Source: JAJFJD01 sp965228425 | GTDB lineage: Bacteria; Pseudomonadota; Alphaproteobacteria; UBA8366 | NCBI GenBank assembly: GCA_965228425.1 | Contig: OZ245815.1 | Coordinates: forward strand, 1,426,001 to 1,490,000 | Direction: 5' to 3' | Length of the DNA stretch: 64,000 nt | Part shown: in pieces, positions 28,901-37,103 of the stretch | How positions within the stretch are numbered: position 1 is the first letter of the stretch | Layout: each line of letters begins with the position of its first letter | Notes under the pieces: generated by a model | Database searches by the model: none | What the model was told of the DNA's origin: nothing | Seen by the model: only the letters and a program-made list of their open reading frames with translations | Made by a program: the position numbers and the translations under genes

Positions 28901-29435
28901 GGCGGGCGCGTTGCTCGGCAAGAAGGTAAAGGAACTGCGCGGCGTGACGAATGTCGTCCAGGGCACGGAGTTGTTGTTGTCCGCCTTCGATGGCGCCTCC
29001 ACCTTGAACGGCGACATCGTCATCGCCAATGGCGTGGTGTCGACGGAGAACCTCGTTTTGGTTGGGCGGGGCGGGCGTGCTCTGACGTCGGGAACTGTCC
29101 ATTTACCGAAATGGACATTGGACAGCGTGACCGACGTAACACTCGGCCAGGACACCGATCCGTATCTTGTGGCCGAGATGACAGGTGCGCTCGATGACCC
29201 ATACGTGAAGAAAGTGAGCGGGCGTATCCTGCGGACGCGGCAAACACCGGCGCAGCAGGCGCCGGCGTCGCCGACCCAGCAACCGGCGGGTCAGCCCAAG
29301 GATCCGCTGAAATCGTTGCTGCCGGGATTGTTGAATCCACAGTCGGCTCCCTCGGGGCAGCCGGTACCGACCGAGCAAAAGAAGATCAAACCCGAAGATG
29401 CCCTGAAGGGATTATTGCAGGGGCTTAGCCGTTGA
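25947..29435 (+). CDS. AsmA-family inner-membrane protein, putative lipid-transport bridge
   Basis: A 1162-residue AsmA/TamB-superfamily protein with a GTG start. It has one N-terminal membrane helix (residues 3-25), then the AsmA signature 'DWNARKQQIAELVKDATGRDL' and 'GDIDVTILPRPALRVEDV'. A very long beta-rich periplasmic region follows, with a C-terminal AsmA-2 segment ('FSTGTITMTGEANAQTDTV', 'FSGETRGTSAVAGLAGALLG') and a Pro/Gln-rich tail. AsmA-like proteins are thought to form grooves carrying phospholipids across the periplasm and affect outer-membrane biogenesis. The gene stands alone. Its last 24 bases overlap the convergent RHH gene. Confidence 0.9.
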   Translation: MKKLVIGIVAVIVILIAAVLVAPSFVDWNARKQQIAELVKDATGRDLKINGDIDVTILPRPALRVEDVRLSNAPGASAPDMIQLPEARVSVAFGPLFEGQLATVVTLVRPIFNLEKLADGRANWQFDAAPAAADGTSGPTQPGGDDERLNVKLDSFRIVDGTISYLDSESGSFERIEKLNSDVSFDSLKGPFRLEGEAAIRGVPVTVESSTGRLKPDAPLPFLAEIKTPGGNTELRLRGSLSDPTGDPSIKAEVTATVDDPAALLRATAGGAPPPVLAQNLSVQAGLDASAKAVALNAIEVEFGEARITGNIKADIGETQKVSVVLRAGNLNLDAFLDGGSEKAANSSSDAGKSAQPGDGGTAPPQMKTSAAAGFALPENVEATLDVVADVVQYEGSVIRGLTAKAVLKDARISVEDISAVLPGNSTVGVKGAVVAANGTPQVDLRVSGRSDNLREVLEWLGVDVASVPADRLRRFTMSTDVAGTPQNLTARNIALKLDSSRISGGLALVLRDKPAFGLRIAVDRLNLDGYLPPKESPINVKPGVPSTKPEPADQTPGYVKAIEMLNRFDANIDATVNTIIVSRTPVSGLALDVTVVNGGLDVRRLKVDDFAGVRASAKGKLNIATGQPSFEAEYQVDVTDTPRLVRFLGNPPELRNRRFGRVTASGKGSGSLESLKLNTKLLAMGGTLALNGSIEQPLMSPQFNVAATLKAPELVKVVQIADPDYAPAAGKLGPVDLSLKAEGALGYVKLSDISGHAGPVSLRGNADATLEGDRPKLRASLSTSEVLLDLFLPLESKHRSALPARHRIIKAAAKNITIPNAAQRWSKDRLDVEALRSVDAEISLTMSALTKDPYRLSNPKADVALENGKLTLRSFETGFSTGTITMTGEANAQTDTVTAAFNVAAKDVDASDLVNALRNYQVRLGPIRFGTTVKGPVAINANMATVGGSEHDLVNALNGKGRITGQLQTTFSGETRGTSAVAGLAGALLGKKVKELRGVTNVVQGTELLLSAFDGASTLNGDIVIANGVVSTENLVLVGRGGRALTSGTVHLPKWTLDSVTDVTLGQDTDPYLVAEMTGALDDPYVKKVSGRILRTRQTPAQQAPASPTQQPAGQPKDPLKSLLPGLLNPQSAPSGQPVPTEQKKIKPEDALKGLLQGLSR

Positions 29436-29747
29436 CGAAGTGTCGATCGGTAGGTCGTCGTCCGCCGCCCGCATCGATAGCAAAACGTAGACCCTGATGG
29501 CGCTTGAGAGATTGCCGTCCCGTTGCCGGTCGATTTCCGTGACCAATTGGTTAACGGTTAGGGCGCGCTGCGCCGCAAGCACCTTCAAAGCGCCCCAGAA
29601 GGCGTTTTCCAACGAAACGGATGTGCGGTGGCCGGCAATTACCACGGACCGCTTCTTCATCGCGCCCGGATGAGCCAAGTCCATCTCGGCCGGATGTTGC
29701 GGCCCAGATGCTTCGCGCATGTTTCTCCGTTCGGTCGGCAGTTCCAT
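29412..29747 (-). CDS. Ribbon-helix-helix domain protein (RHH_4 type)
   Basis: A 111-residue small protein. The core 'MKKRSVVIAGHRTSVSLENAFWGALKVLAAQRALTVNQLV' region (about residues 30-70), followed by 'GNLSSAIRVYVL', matches the alphaproteobacterial RHH_4 family, a predicted DNA-binding ribbon-helix-helix of arc type. Translation could instead begin at the internal Met just before KKRS (residue 30), as the preceding residues are weakly conserved. It ends inside the 3' end of the convergent AsmA gene. Its targets are unknown. Confidence 0.83.
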   Translation of the reverse strand: MELPTERRNMREASGPQHPAEMDLAHPGAMKKRSVVIAGHRTSVSLENAFWGALKVLAAQRALTVNQLVTEIDRQRDGNLSSAIRVYVLLSMRAADDDLPIDTSSTAKPLQ

Positions 29748-29851
29748 CTACCTTCACTAACTCGCAGCTCATGATTCAGGAGCTTCAGGTTGGCCTTATC
29801 AGGCGCCGTTTGGCAATACGGACTCACGGAATGTTGAAGCTTGACGCGGTG

Positions 29852-30484
29852 TTAGCGATCAACATCATTAATATCATTGATAAAATCCACAACCGCTTGA
29901 ACCGCTTCCTGCCAATTTTGATCGCGGCTCCGGCCAGATTTCTTCCGGGGGTTGAAACTATGGTCGCCGTCGCCGAGCCAGTGTATCCGGATGCTTGCCG
30001 GCAAGCCGTACGCCGGCACCTCCTCGGCCGTGCCGAAGGGATCCCGGCTTCCCTGGCAGATCAGCGTGGGGGTTTTCAGCGTGAGAAGGTGTCCCGTGCG
30101 CAAGCGGTCGGGTTTGCCCGGTGGGTGAAAGGGATATCCTAAACATATCAAACCGCTAACCCGCTTCTGATCGGCTACCATGCTGGCGATCCGGCCGCCG
30201 AGCGATTTCCCCCCAATCAGCAGTGGTCTCCCCTCAAGACTGTCGATCACCTCTTCCCAGGTCTGTAGGAGGACAGCGGCGCGATCGGGCGGGCGCCGAC
30301 GGCCGGTCTCGCGGATCGTTTTCATATAAGGAAATTCGAATCGGGCGACGCGCAGCTCCTGGGCCGCGAGCCCTCGCGCAACGGTTTCCATGAAGGGCGT
30401 GTCGATACCGGCGCCGGCACCATGGGTGAGCACGACGGTCGCTGCCGCCTCTTCGGGGCCGTCGAAAATCAACTCGGGGGGCAT
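29852..30484 (-). CDS. Alpha/beta hydrolase of the KANL3/Tex30 family
   Basis: A 210-residue hydrolase with a complete catalytic set: nucleophile Ser in 'LLIGGKSLGGRIASM', acid in 'CQGSRDPFG', and base in 'GDGDHSF'. The oxyanion motif 'VVLTHGAGAGIDTPFM' is typical of the KANL3/Tex30 (dienelactone-hydrolase-like) group. Substrate is unknown. It shares a divergent region of about 150 bases with the CheW-globin gene, and lies 104 bases upstream of the RHH gene on the same strand. Confidence 0.9.
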   Translation of the reverse strand: MPPELIFDGPEEAAATVVLTHGAGAGIDTPFMETVARGLAAQELRVARFEFPYMKTIRETGRRRPPDRAAVLLQTWEEVIDSLEGRPLLIGGKSLGGRIASMVADQKRVSGLICLGYPFHPPGKPDRLRTGHLLTLKTPTLICQGSRDPFGTAEEVPAYGLPASIRIHWLGDGDHSFNPRKKSGRSRDQNWQEAVQAVVDFINDINDVDR

Positions 30485-30633
30485 GATCGGGGCGTTTGTC
30501 CGTCGTTTATGGTTAACGCCACGTAACGGTCGTCCGGGCTCGGATGGTCGCGGCGTAAAGGGGACGTTAAAGGTATTCCATTAGAAAAACGACATTGTTT
30601 CATGAGAATAGTGACGTTTCGCGGGAGTTTTTG

Positions 30634-31881
30634 ATGAGTGAGTTAGCGGTTGTCGAGGAAAAGCTCGTTTCTGACCGGGCCGAAGAACAGCTTGTGACCA
30701 TGAGCGTGGATGGTCAGCACTTCGGGCTGTCGATCCTCAGCGTGCAGGATATCGTCGAGACGCACGCCATCACTCAGGTGCCGTTGGCGCCTTCCGCGAT
30801 TTCAGGGGTCATGAACCTGCGGGGCCGTATCGTGACGGTTATCAATCTCCGCCGCATTCTGGGCAAGACGGATGACTCGGAAAGTCGGATGGGCGTGACG
30901 GTCGAGTACAGGGGCGACCTTTATACGATCCTGGTGGACCAGATCGGTGAAGTCCGATTGCTTGACCAAGGCGATTTCGAGGCGGTGCCGGCGACATTGG
31001 ATCCGGTCCTCAAACAGCTTTGCACCGGCATCTACCGGTTGGACGAAGAACTCTTGGCGGTTCTCGACGTCGACCAAATTTTGGATGCGGAAACGATCGC
31101 GCAGACCCCGCAAATCCGATTCGTCGCCCGTCCGAAGGAAGTTCCGGAGGCGCAGAAACGCATCGCCGCCAAAGAGAAACTGGCAGGCGCCGCTGCAGAA
31201 GAGAGCGATGCATCGTCCGCGACCGACGACGCACCGGCCGAGGACAGCGCCGAACCGAAGAAGGCCGCTTCGCGCAAGTCGAAGAACGTGTTCAAGAAGA
31301 ACGCTTCCAAGAAGGCGGCCGCAAAGCCGACGAATGACAGCAGCGCCGCGTCGGATGGCAATGAGACCGAATACAAAGCCGAGGCTGATGCCGAAGACAC
31401 GGCATCGAAAGTCGTCGAACTGAAGAAGCCCGCCGCCGAAATTAATGACGCCGACGAGACGGCGGAGGCGCCCGCAGCCGCTGCGCAGAGTCCGGCACCG
31501 GCCGCCGCTGGCGCGCCATCGTCGAATGCGACGGTATTCGAGGATCTCGGCGGTGCCGGTGTCCTAACCGGAATCGTCGAAGGCTTCTACGAGCATGTTC
31601 TCGCCGACGAGAGCCTCGCCGGTTTCTACGACGGGGCCGATATGGATGCCCAGATGGACGCCTTGCAGGTGACCTTGCAGGCTGCCCTTGGCGGACCGAA
31701 AGACGGGGCAGTTCCGTCCGGTCATTCGTGGTTGGTGCCGAAGAAAGGCATGGACGACGACAACTTCAATGCGTGTCAGTCTCTGATGGAAGCGACCCTG
31801 CAGGCTCAGTCCGTGCCGGAAGGCGTGATCTTCCGCGTTCTGGCCGCGATAGAACTGAAGCGAGAAAGCATCGTCGACTAG
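30634..31881 (+). CDS. CheW adaptor fused to a group I truncated hemoglobin
   Basis: A 415-residue protein in three parts. Residues about 14-165 form a CheW domain ('GVMNLRGRIVTVINLRRILG', 'YTILVDQIGEVRLL', 'LLAVLDVDQIL'), which normally links chemoreceptors to CheA. Residues about 166-297 are a low-complexity linker rich in Ala, Lys, Glu and Asp. Residues 299-415 match 2/2 truncated globins of the HbN type: 'VFEDLGG', 'FYEHVLADESLAGFYDGADM', 'QAALGGP'. Tyr319 aligns with distal TyrB10, Gln345 with GlnE11 and His364 ('GHSWLV') with the proximal haem His. The start is the ATG at 30634 after GGGAG. No other che genes are nearby. Sensing of O2 or NO is inference. Confidence 0.9.
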   Translation: MSELAVVEEKLVSDRAEEQLVTMSVDGQHFGLSILSVQDIVETHAITQVPLAPSAISGVMNLRGRIVTVINLRRILGKTDDSESRMGVTVEYRGDLYTILVDQIGEVRLLDQGDFEAVPATLDPVLKQLCTGIYRLDEELLAVLDVDQILDAETIAQTPQIRFVARPKEVPEAQKRIAAKEKLAGAAAEESDASSATDDAPAEDSAEPKKAASRKSKNVFKKNASKKAAAKPTNDSSAASDGNETEYKAEADAEDTASKVVELKKPAAEINDADETAEAPAAAAQSPAPAAAGAPSSNATVFEDLGGAGVLTGIVEGFYEHVLADESLAGFYDGADMDAQMDALQVTLQAALGGPKDGAVPSGHSWLVPKKGMDDDNFNACQSLMEATLQAQSVPEGVIFRVLAAIELKRESIVD

Positions 31882-31882
31882 G

Positions 31883-31909
31883 GGCGATCAGCAGGGGCGT
31901 GCTGTCGCC
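31883..31909. terminator. Hairpin between convergent CheW-globin and fumC genes
   Basis: GGCGA pairs with TCGCC and an inner AGCA pairs with TGCT around a GGGGCG loop. It fills the 31-base gap between two converging genes, so it may serve both as a bidirectional terminator. There is no T-tract, which lowers confidence. Confidence 0.4.
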
Positions 31910-31912
31910 GGT

Positions 31913-33316
31913 CTAGCTTTCTCCGCCGGTCATCGACGCCGGATCGACCCAGGTATCGAATTGCTCTTCCGTCACCAGTCCGGATGCGACGGCGGCCTCC
32001 TTTAGGGTGGTGCCTTCCGCATGCGCGCGTTTCGCAATCTTCGCCGCGTTGTCGTAGCCGATATGCGGATTGAGCGCCGTCACGAGCATCAGGGATTGCT
32101 GAAGCAACATGGCGATCCGATCCCGGTTCGCAGCGATCCCCTCGACACAGTTGCTTGCGAAGCTGACGCTCGCATCGCCAAGCAGTCGCAGCGATTGCAG
32201 CAGATTGTAGATGATCACCGGCTTGAACGTGTTGAGTTCGAGATGGCCGTTGGATCCGGCGACCGTGATCGCGACGTGATTGCCCATCACCTGCGCGCAC
32301 ACCTGGGTCATCGCTTCGCACTGCGTCGGGTTCACCTTGCCCGGCATGATCGACGAGCCGGGCTCGTTCTCCGGCAACAGCAATTCGCCGAGACCGCTGC
32401 GCGGGCCCGACCCGAGCAGGCGGATATCGTTCGCGATCTTCATCAGTGATACCGCGATCGTGTTCGCAACACCGGACAATTCGACCAACGCATCATGTGC
32501 CGCCATGGCTTCGAATTTGTTGGCCGCTGGCGTAAACGCGATGCCGGTGAGATCGGCAAGCCGGTCGGCGAATGCCTGGTCGAATCCGACCGGGGCGTTC
32601 AACCCGGACCCGACGGCGGTGCCGCCTTGCGCAATCCGATGAAGGCGCGGCAAAGCTCCGTTGACGCGATCGATTCCGTTCGACAATTGCGCCGCGTAAC
32701 CGGAGAACTCGGCTCCCAGGGTCAGGGGCGTCGCGTCCTGCAGATGCGTGCGGCCGATCTTGACGATGGGGCGGAATTCTTCGGCTTTTTCCTCCAGCGC
32801 GGTTTTAAGCTGGCCTAGGCCCGGCAGCAGGCAGTCGCGTGTTTCAAGCGCAGCGGCAATATGCATCGCGGTCGGGAAACTGTCGTTCGAGGACTGCGCG
32901 CGGTTGACATGGTCGTTCGGGTGCACCGGGTCCTTGGATCCGGCGCTGCCGCCGAGCCCCTCGATGGCGTGGTTCGCGATGACCTCGTTCAGGTTCATGT
33001 TGGTCTGCGTGCCGGAGCCGGTTTGCCAGACCACCAGCGGAAAATGATCGTCGAGATCGCCGGCTATCACGGCATCGCAGGCCGCCGTGATGGCTTTCCC
33101 GATCCGCGCGTCGATATCTCCCGACGCCATGTTCGCCAAAGCAGCGGCCTTCTTCTGGTATCCGAAGGCTCGGATCAGTTGCTGCGGCATGCGTTCTTCG
33201 CCGATCGCAAACAGCTCCTTGCTGCGTTGCGTCTGTGCGCCCCACAGCCGGTTCGACGGGACCGCTATCTCGCCCATGCTGTCCCGTTCGGTACGGGTCG
33301 TCGGCGTATCGGTCAT
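31913..33316 (-). CDS. fumC: Class II fumarate hydratase (FumC)
   Basis: The iron-independent, oxygen-stable fumarase of the TCA cycle, interconverting fumarate and malate. The 467-residue product begins 'ERDSMGEIAVPSNRLWGAQTQRS' and has the family signature 'GSSIMPGKVNPTQCEAM' near residue 320. It also carries 'GSGTQTNMNLNEVIAN' and 'GRTHLQDATPLTLGAEF'. Length is standard. Its ATG at 33316 overlaps the stop of the TfoX-N gene (ATGA). It converges on the CheW-globin gene, and a class I fumarase gene lies just upstream on the same strand, so the cell encodes both fumarase types side by side. Confidence 0.97.
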   Translation of the reverse strand: MTDTPTTRTERDSMGEIAVPSNRLWGAQTQRSKELFAIGEERMPQQLIRAFGYQKKAAALANMASGDIDARIGKAITAACDAVIAGDLDDHFPLVVWQTGSGTQTNMNLNEVIANHAIEGLGGSAGSKDPVHPNDHVNRAQSSNDSFPTAMHIAAALETRDCLLPGLGQLKTALEEKAEEFRPIVKIGRTHLQDATPLTLGAEFSGYAAQLSNGIDRVNGALPRLHRIAQGGTAVGSGLNAPVGFDQAFADRLADLTGIAFTPAANKFEAMAAHDALVELSGVANTIAVSLMKIANDIRLLGSGPRSGLGELLLPENEPGSSIMPGKVNPTQCEAMTQVCAQVMGNHVAITVAGSNGHLELNTFKPVIIYNLLQSLRLLGDASVSFASNCVEGIAANRDRIAMLLQQSLMLVTALNPHIGYDNAAKIAKRAHAEGTTLKEAAVASGLVTEEQFDTWVDPASMTGGES

Positions 33317-33687
33317 GTCGCCTTGCTCCGTTTCTTGGGTCGCTTGGGCTTTTTCGCTTTCTTGGTTTCCAGCGCGACGTCGAAGGCCCGGCGCGCCCAG
33401 TCGCTCAATTCGTCGGGGTCGTCCAGTAAATCCGCCGGCACCTGATGGTAGGACATCGCCACCGGTTTCGATTTCCCTTCGTAGGTGAACGGTCCCATGC
33501 CGGCATTCTCGTAGTCGGCCCGATTTGCGTCACCGGTCTTGAAGTACAGCGTGTCATACGCGATCAGACCGAACATTACGCCATCGTGGAACAGTCCCGC
33601 GCCGCCGAACATCGAGCGGATCGTGACCGGGCCGAAGGGCTCTAGTTGTTCTTGCAAAAAGGCGGCGAAGTCGGCGTTTACGGGCAT
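33313..33687 (-). CDS. TfoX N-terminal-domain protein
   Basis: A 124-residue protein with only the TfoX N-terminal domain ('FLQEQLEPFGPVTIRSMFGGAGLFHDGVMFGLIAYDTLYFK', given here in pieces as residues about 8-50) and a basic Lys/Arg-rich tail ending 'KKAKKPKRPKKRSKAT'. The C-terminal TfoX domain of competence regulators is absent. Stand-alone N-domain proteins are widespread in alphaproteobacteria and have no proven function. It is translationally coupled to fumC by an ATGA overlap and lies 50 bases downstream of the class I fumarase gene. Confidence 0.87.
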   Translation of the reverse strand: MPVNADFAAFLQEQLEPFGPVTIRSMFGGAGLFHDGVMFGLIAYDTLYFKTGDANRADYENAGMGPFTYEGKSKPVAMSYHQVPADLLDDPDELSDWARRAFDVALETKKAKKPKRPKKRSKAT

Positions 33688-33737
33688 GCCGTGATCTCAG
33701 CGCATGGAAGCGCGTATTGCAACCGCCGCCGGCTCGA

Positions 33738-35354
33738 CTAGAGATCGCGGAAGAAGTCGTTCCCTTTGTCGTCGGTCACGATGAAGGCCGGGAAGTTCTC
33801 CACTTCGATGCGCCAGATCGCTTCCATGCCGAGGTCCTCGAACTCGATGCACTCGACCTTTTTTATGCAGTCCAGGGCGAGGCGGGCCGCCGGTCCGCCG
33901 ATCGATCCGAGATAGAAGCCGCCATGCGCTTGGCAGGATTGGCGCACCACGTCGGAGCGATTGCCCTTTGCCAACATGACCATCGATCCGCCGGCCGCCT
34001 GGAACCGTTCGACGAAAGCGTCCATGCGCCCTGCCGTGGTCGGGCCGAACGACCCCGATGCATATCCTTCCGGCGTCTTCGCCGGTCCGGCGTAATAAAT
34101 CGGGTGATCCTTAAAATATTTCGGTAGGTCCTCGCCCTTATCCAGCATCGCCTCCAACCGAGCGTGCGCGGCGTCGCGGGCCACGATGATCGTCCCGGTG
34201 AGCGAGAGACGCGTTTTTACAGGGTGCTGGGTCAGCGTGCCGAGAATGTCGGACATGGGCCGCTGCAGGTCGATATCGACGACATCGCCCTTTAGGTCGT
34301 CGTCCGTCACATCCGGCATGTATTTGGCCGGGTCGGTTTCCAGCTTTTCGAGGAAGATGCCGTCGCGGGTGATCTTGCCCAGGATCTGGCGATCCGCCGA
34401 GCAGGAGACGCCGAGGCCGATCGGCAAGCTCGCCCCGTGCCGCGGCAGCCGGATCACGCGCACGTCGTGGCAGAAATACTTGCCGCCGAACTGCGCGCCG
34501 ATTCCCATCTGCTGCGTCAGCCGGTGGATTTCCTGTTCGAACTCGATATCGCGGAAGGCCTGGCCCTTGTCGCCGCCTTCCGCCGGCAGATTGTCGTAGT
34601 AACGGCAACTTCCAAGCTTCACCGTCTTGAGGTTTTGCTCGGCCGATGTACCGCCGATGACGATACTCAGGTGATAGGGCGGGCAGGCGGCGGTGCCGAG
34701 CGTGCGGATCTTTTCGTCGAGGAAGGCGACCAGCCGTTCCGGCGTCAGCGTCGACGGTGTCGACTGGAACAGGAAGCTCTTGTTGGCCGAGCCGCCGCCC
34801 TTGGCGATGAACAGGAACTTATACGCATCCCCCTCGTCGGCGTAGAGATCGACCTGGGCCGGCAGGTTGTTGCGGGTGTTGGTTTCCTCATACATCGTGA
34901 CCGGCGAAACTTGGCTGTAGCGCAGGTTCAATTGCGTGTAGCTGTCGAACACGCCCTTCGAGAGGGCTTCTTCGTCGCCGCCGCCGGTCCAAACCTTCTG
35001 GCCCTTCTTGCCCATGATGATCGCCGTGCCCGTATCCTGGCACATCGGCAGGATGCCGCCGGCAGCGATATTGGCGTTCTTGAGCAGGTCATAGGCGACG
35101 AAGCGGTCGTTGTCCGACGCTTCCGGGTCGTCGAGGATACTCGCGAGCTGTTTCAGGTGACCCGGCCGCAGCAGATGGTTGATCTCCTTGAAGGCTTCCG
35201 CCGCCAATTCGGTCAATGCCTGCAGATCGACGGTCAGGACTTCCGACCCGTTGAAGGTGGTGGTGCCGACGTGGTCGCCCGACAGTTTGCGGTATTCGGT
35301 CTTGTCCGCACCGAGGGGGAACATCGGATGGTATTCGAAAGTTTGCTCGCTCAT
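33738..35354 (-). CDS. Class I fumarate hydratase, [4Fe-4S] type
   Basis: An oxygen-labile iron-sulfur fumarase of the FumA/FumB family, 538 residues from the ATG at 35354 (MSEQTFEYHPMF). A longer frame upstream would run into the neighbouring SDR gene and lacks conservation. Cysteines that should bind the cluster are in 'LPMCQDTGTAI', 'KLGSCRYYDN' and 'LGVSCSADRQI'. The C-terminal beta domain carries 'YYAGPAKTPEGYASGSFGPTTAGRMD'. Having this enzyme beside FumC lets the cell keep TCA flux under both iron-rich and oxidising conditions; that interpretation comes from enzyme knowledge, not from this sequence. Confidence 0.96.
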   Translation of the reverse strand: MSEQTFEYHPMFPLGADKTEYRKLSGDHVGTTTFNGSEVLTVDLQALTELAAEAFKEINHLLRPGHLKQLASILDDPEASDNDRFVAYDLLKNANIAAGGILPMCQDTGTAIIMGKKGQKVWTGGGDEEALSKGVFDSYTQLNLRYSQVSPVTMYEETNTRNNLPAQVDLYADEGDAYKFLFIAKGGGSANKSFLFQSTPSTLTPERLVAFLDEKIRTLGTAACPPYHLSIVIGGTSAEQNLKTVKLGSCRYYDNLPAEGGDKGQAFRDIEFEQEIHRLTQQMGIGAQFGGKYFCHDVRVIRLPRHGASLPIGLGVSCSADRQILGKITRDGIFLEKLETDPAKYMPDVTDDDLKGDVVDIDLQRPMSDILGTLTQHPVKTRLSLTGTIIVARDAAHARLEAMLDKGEDLPKYFKDHPIYYAGPAKTPEGYASGSFGPTTAGRMDAFVERFQAAGGSMVMLAKGNRSDVVRQSCQAHGGFYLGSIGGPAARLALDCIKKVECIEFEDLGMEAIWRIEVENFPAFIVTDDKGNDFFRDL

Positions 35355-35415
35355 TATTCTCTTTCCACGAAGCCTGTTATGCGCGGGCGTAAGAGTCGGC
35401 AAAAAGCCGGGCGCG

Positions 35416-36153
35416 TCAAGGGCGGCCGCCGCCGACCCGGACATTGGCCGCCGAGGTATAGGACGCCTTGTCCGAGAGCAGCCAGCAGACCGCCTCGGCG
35501 ATCTCTTCCGGACGGCCGGCCCGGCCCATCGGCAGCTTATGCGCAATCTCGTCGACCTTGTCCTGCGGCGGCATGCCGGGGACGGTGAGGCCGGGGCTGA
35601 CCGTGTTCACGCGAATACCCTCGCCGGCGACCTCTTGGGCCAAGCCGATGGTCAGCGAATTGACCGCGCCTTTGGATGCGGCATACAGGATGCCTTCGCC
35701 CGCCGAGCCGATGTTTGCCGATCCCGAGGAAATGTTCACGATCGAACCGCCCGTGCCGCCGTGTTTCGTCGACATGCGGCGCACCGCCTCGCGGGCGCAG
35801 AGGAAATATCCGGCAACATTGACCTGTAGCACCGCTGTGATGTCGTCCGCGCCGAGCGCCTCGAGCCGGCCGCGCGGGCCGTGGATGCCGGCGTTGTTGA
35901 CCAGGCCGGTGATCGGGCCGAGCGATTCGGTCGCGGTGTCGAACATCCGCATGATATCGGCCTCGACCGATGTATCGGCTTGGACCGCGATCGCTTTTCC
36001 ACCGGTCTTCTCGATGTCGGCGACGACGGTGTTCGCGAGATCGCCTTCCGACCGGTAGGCGACGCACACCGCATGTCCATGCTCACCGCAGAGCCGCGCC
36101 GTCGCGGCGCCGATTCCCCGGCTTCCGCCGGTAACGATGGTTACGTTACTCAT
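35416..36153 (-). CDS. Short-chain dehydrogenase/reductase, FabG-like
   Basis: A 245-residue NAD(P)-dependent oxidoreductase from the ATG at 36153, which follows GAGGAGG. It has the Rossmann motif 'TGGSRGIGAATARL', 'NNAGIHG', the catalytic Ser in 'NISSGSANIG', and the Tyr/Lys pair 'YAASKGAVNSL'. The end 'SAANVRVGGGRP' matches classical SDRs. The substrate is not readable. It lies 52 bases downstream of the PEP-mutase-family gene and 61 bases upstream of the class I fumarase gene, all on the minus strand, so co-transcription is possible. Confidence 0.92.
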   Translation of the reverse strand: MSNVTIVTGGSRGIGAATARLCGEHGHAVCVAYRSEGDLANTVVADIEKTGGKAIAVQADTSVEADIMRMFDTATESLGPITGLVNNAGIHGPRGRLEALGADDITAVLQVNVAGYFLCAREAVRRMSTKHGGTGGSIVNISSGSANIGSAGEGILYAASKGAVNSLTIGLAQEVAGEGIRVNTVSPGLTVPGMPPQDKVDEIAHKLPMGRAGRPEEIAEAVCWLLSDKASYTSAANVRVGGGRP

Positions 36154-36205
36154 TGTCGGAACCTCCTCTCCGTGTCTTCTGGGGTCGGCCGCGGGTTGCC
36201 GTTGC

Positions 36206-37045
36206 TCAGTCGTCCGGGCCGAGCAGTTTGTTGAGCTCGCGATTGCTGTAGGTGTCTTCGGTGTAGCGGTAGGTGCCCAAATCCCGCAACTCCTCCGCGG
36301 CTTGGCGCGCCAGCGTATAGGCGGCGCGGGCGATGCTGCCGCCGACGCTGAGGCGGGCCACGCCGAGGGCTTCCAATTCGGCGACCGGCGGTGTCTTGGG
36401 CCCCGCGAGGATATTGATGGGGCCGGCGATATCGGCGGCGAGGCGGCCGATTGTCTGACCGTCCGCCACGCCCGGGATGAACAGGCTGCGAGCCCCGGCG
36501 TCGTAATAGGCATTCGCGCGTTTGATCGCGTCGTCCAGCACCGCGGCGTCGCGGCCGAGCCTGATGAAGCCGTCGGTGCGGGCATTGATCACGAACGGTA
36601 TACCGGCTTGGTCGGCGGCTTCCCGGCCTGCCTGGATTCGGTCGACGGCGAGGGCGAAGTCGAACAGCGGCCCATCCCCGTCCTTGGTGCTGTCCTCGAT
36701 ATTCGCGCCGACCGCGCCGGCATCGATCGCGCGGCGCACGGTCTCGGCGACATCTTCCGGGCTTGGGCCGTAGCCCGCCTCCAGATCGGCGGTGACCGGG
36801 ATGTCGACCCGAGCCGTCATTTTGGCGACCTCGTCGAGCATCTCGTCCCGGCTGATCGCTTCGCCGTCGGGAAACCCACGTGAGAAGGCGACACCCGCGC
36901 TGGTCGATGCGATGGCGGGAAACCCGGCGCCGGCCAGGATCATCGCCGATGCGACATCCCAGGCGTTGGGCAGAACCAATAATTCCGGGTCGGTATGGAG
37001 TTTGTGGAAGGTTTCTGTCTTCGACCGCAGACTGTCTTGAACCAT
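36206..37045 (-). CDS. Isocitrate lyase / PEP mutase family protein
   Basis: A 279-residue TIM-barrel enzyme from the ATG at 37045. Family motifs are 'LLVLPNAWDVASAMILAGAG', 'ASTSAGVAFSRGFPDG', the metal-site 'VTADLEAGYG', 'GANIEDS' and 'INARTDGF'. The isocitrate lyase KKCGH catalytic loop is absent, so it is not a lyase of isocitrate; members act on 2-methylisocitrate, phosphonates or oxaloacetate-like acids. The assignment stops at family level. It sits 58 bases downstream of sspB on the same strand. Confidence 0.9.
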   Translation of the reverse strand: MVQDSLRSKTETFHKLHTDPELLVLPNAWDVASAMILAGAGFPAIASTSAGVAFSRGFPDGEAISRDEMLDEVAKMTARVDIPVTADLEAGYGPSPEDVAETVRRAIDAGAVGANIEDSTKDGDGPLFDFALAVDRIQAGREAADQAGIPFVINARTDGFIRLGRDAAVLDDAIKRANAYYDAGARSLFIPGVADGQTIGRLAADIAGPINILAGPKTPPVAELEALGVARLSVGGSIARAAYTLARQAAEELRDLGTYRYTEDTYSNRELNKLLGPDD

Positions 37046-37103
37046 CGCCTTTGTCGGCTCCCCTGATGCGGTTATGGGACGATTGCCCTGGGGCCTGACG
37101 GCG

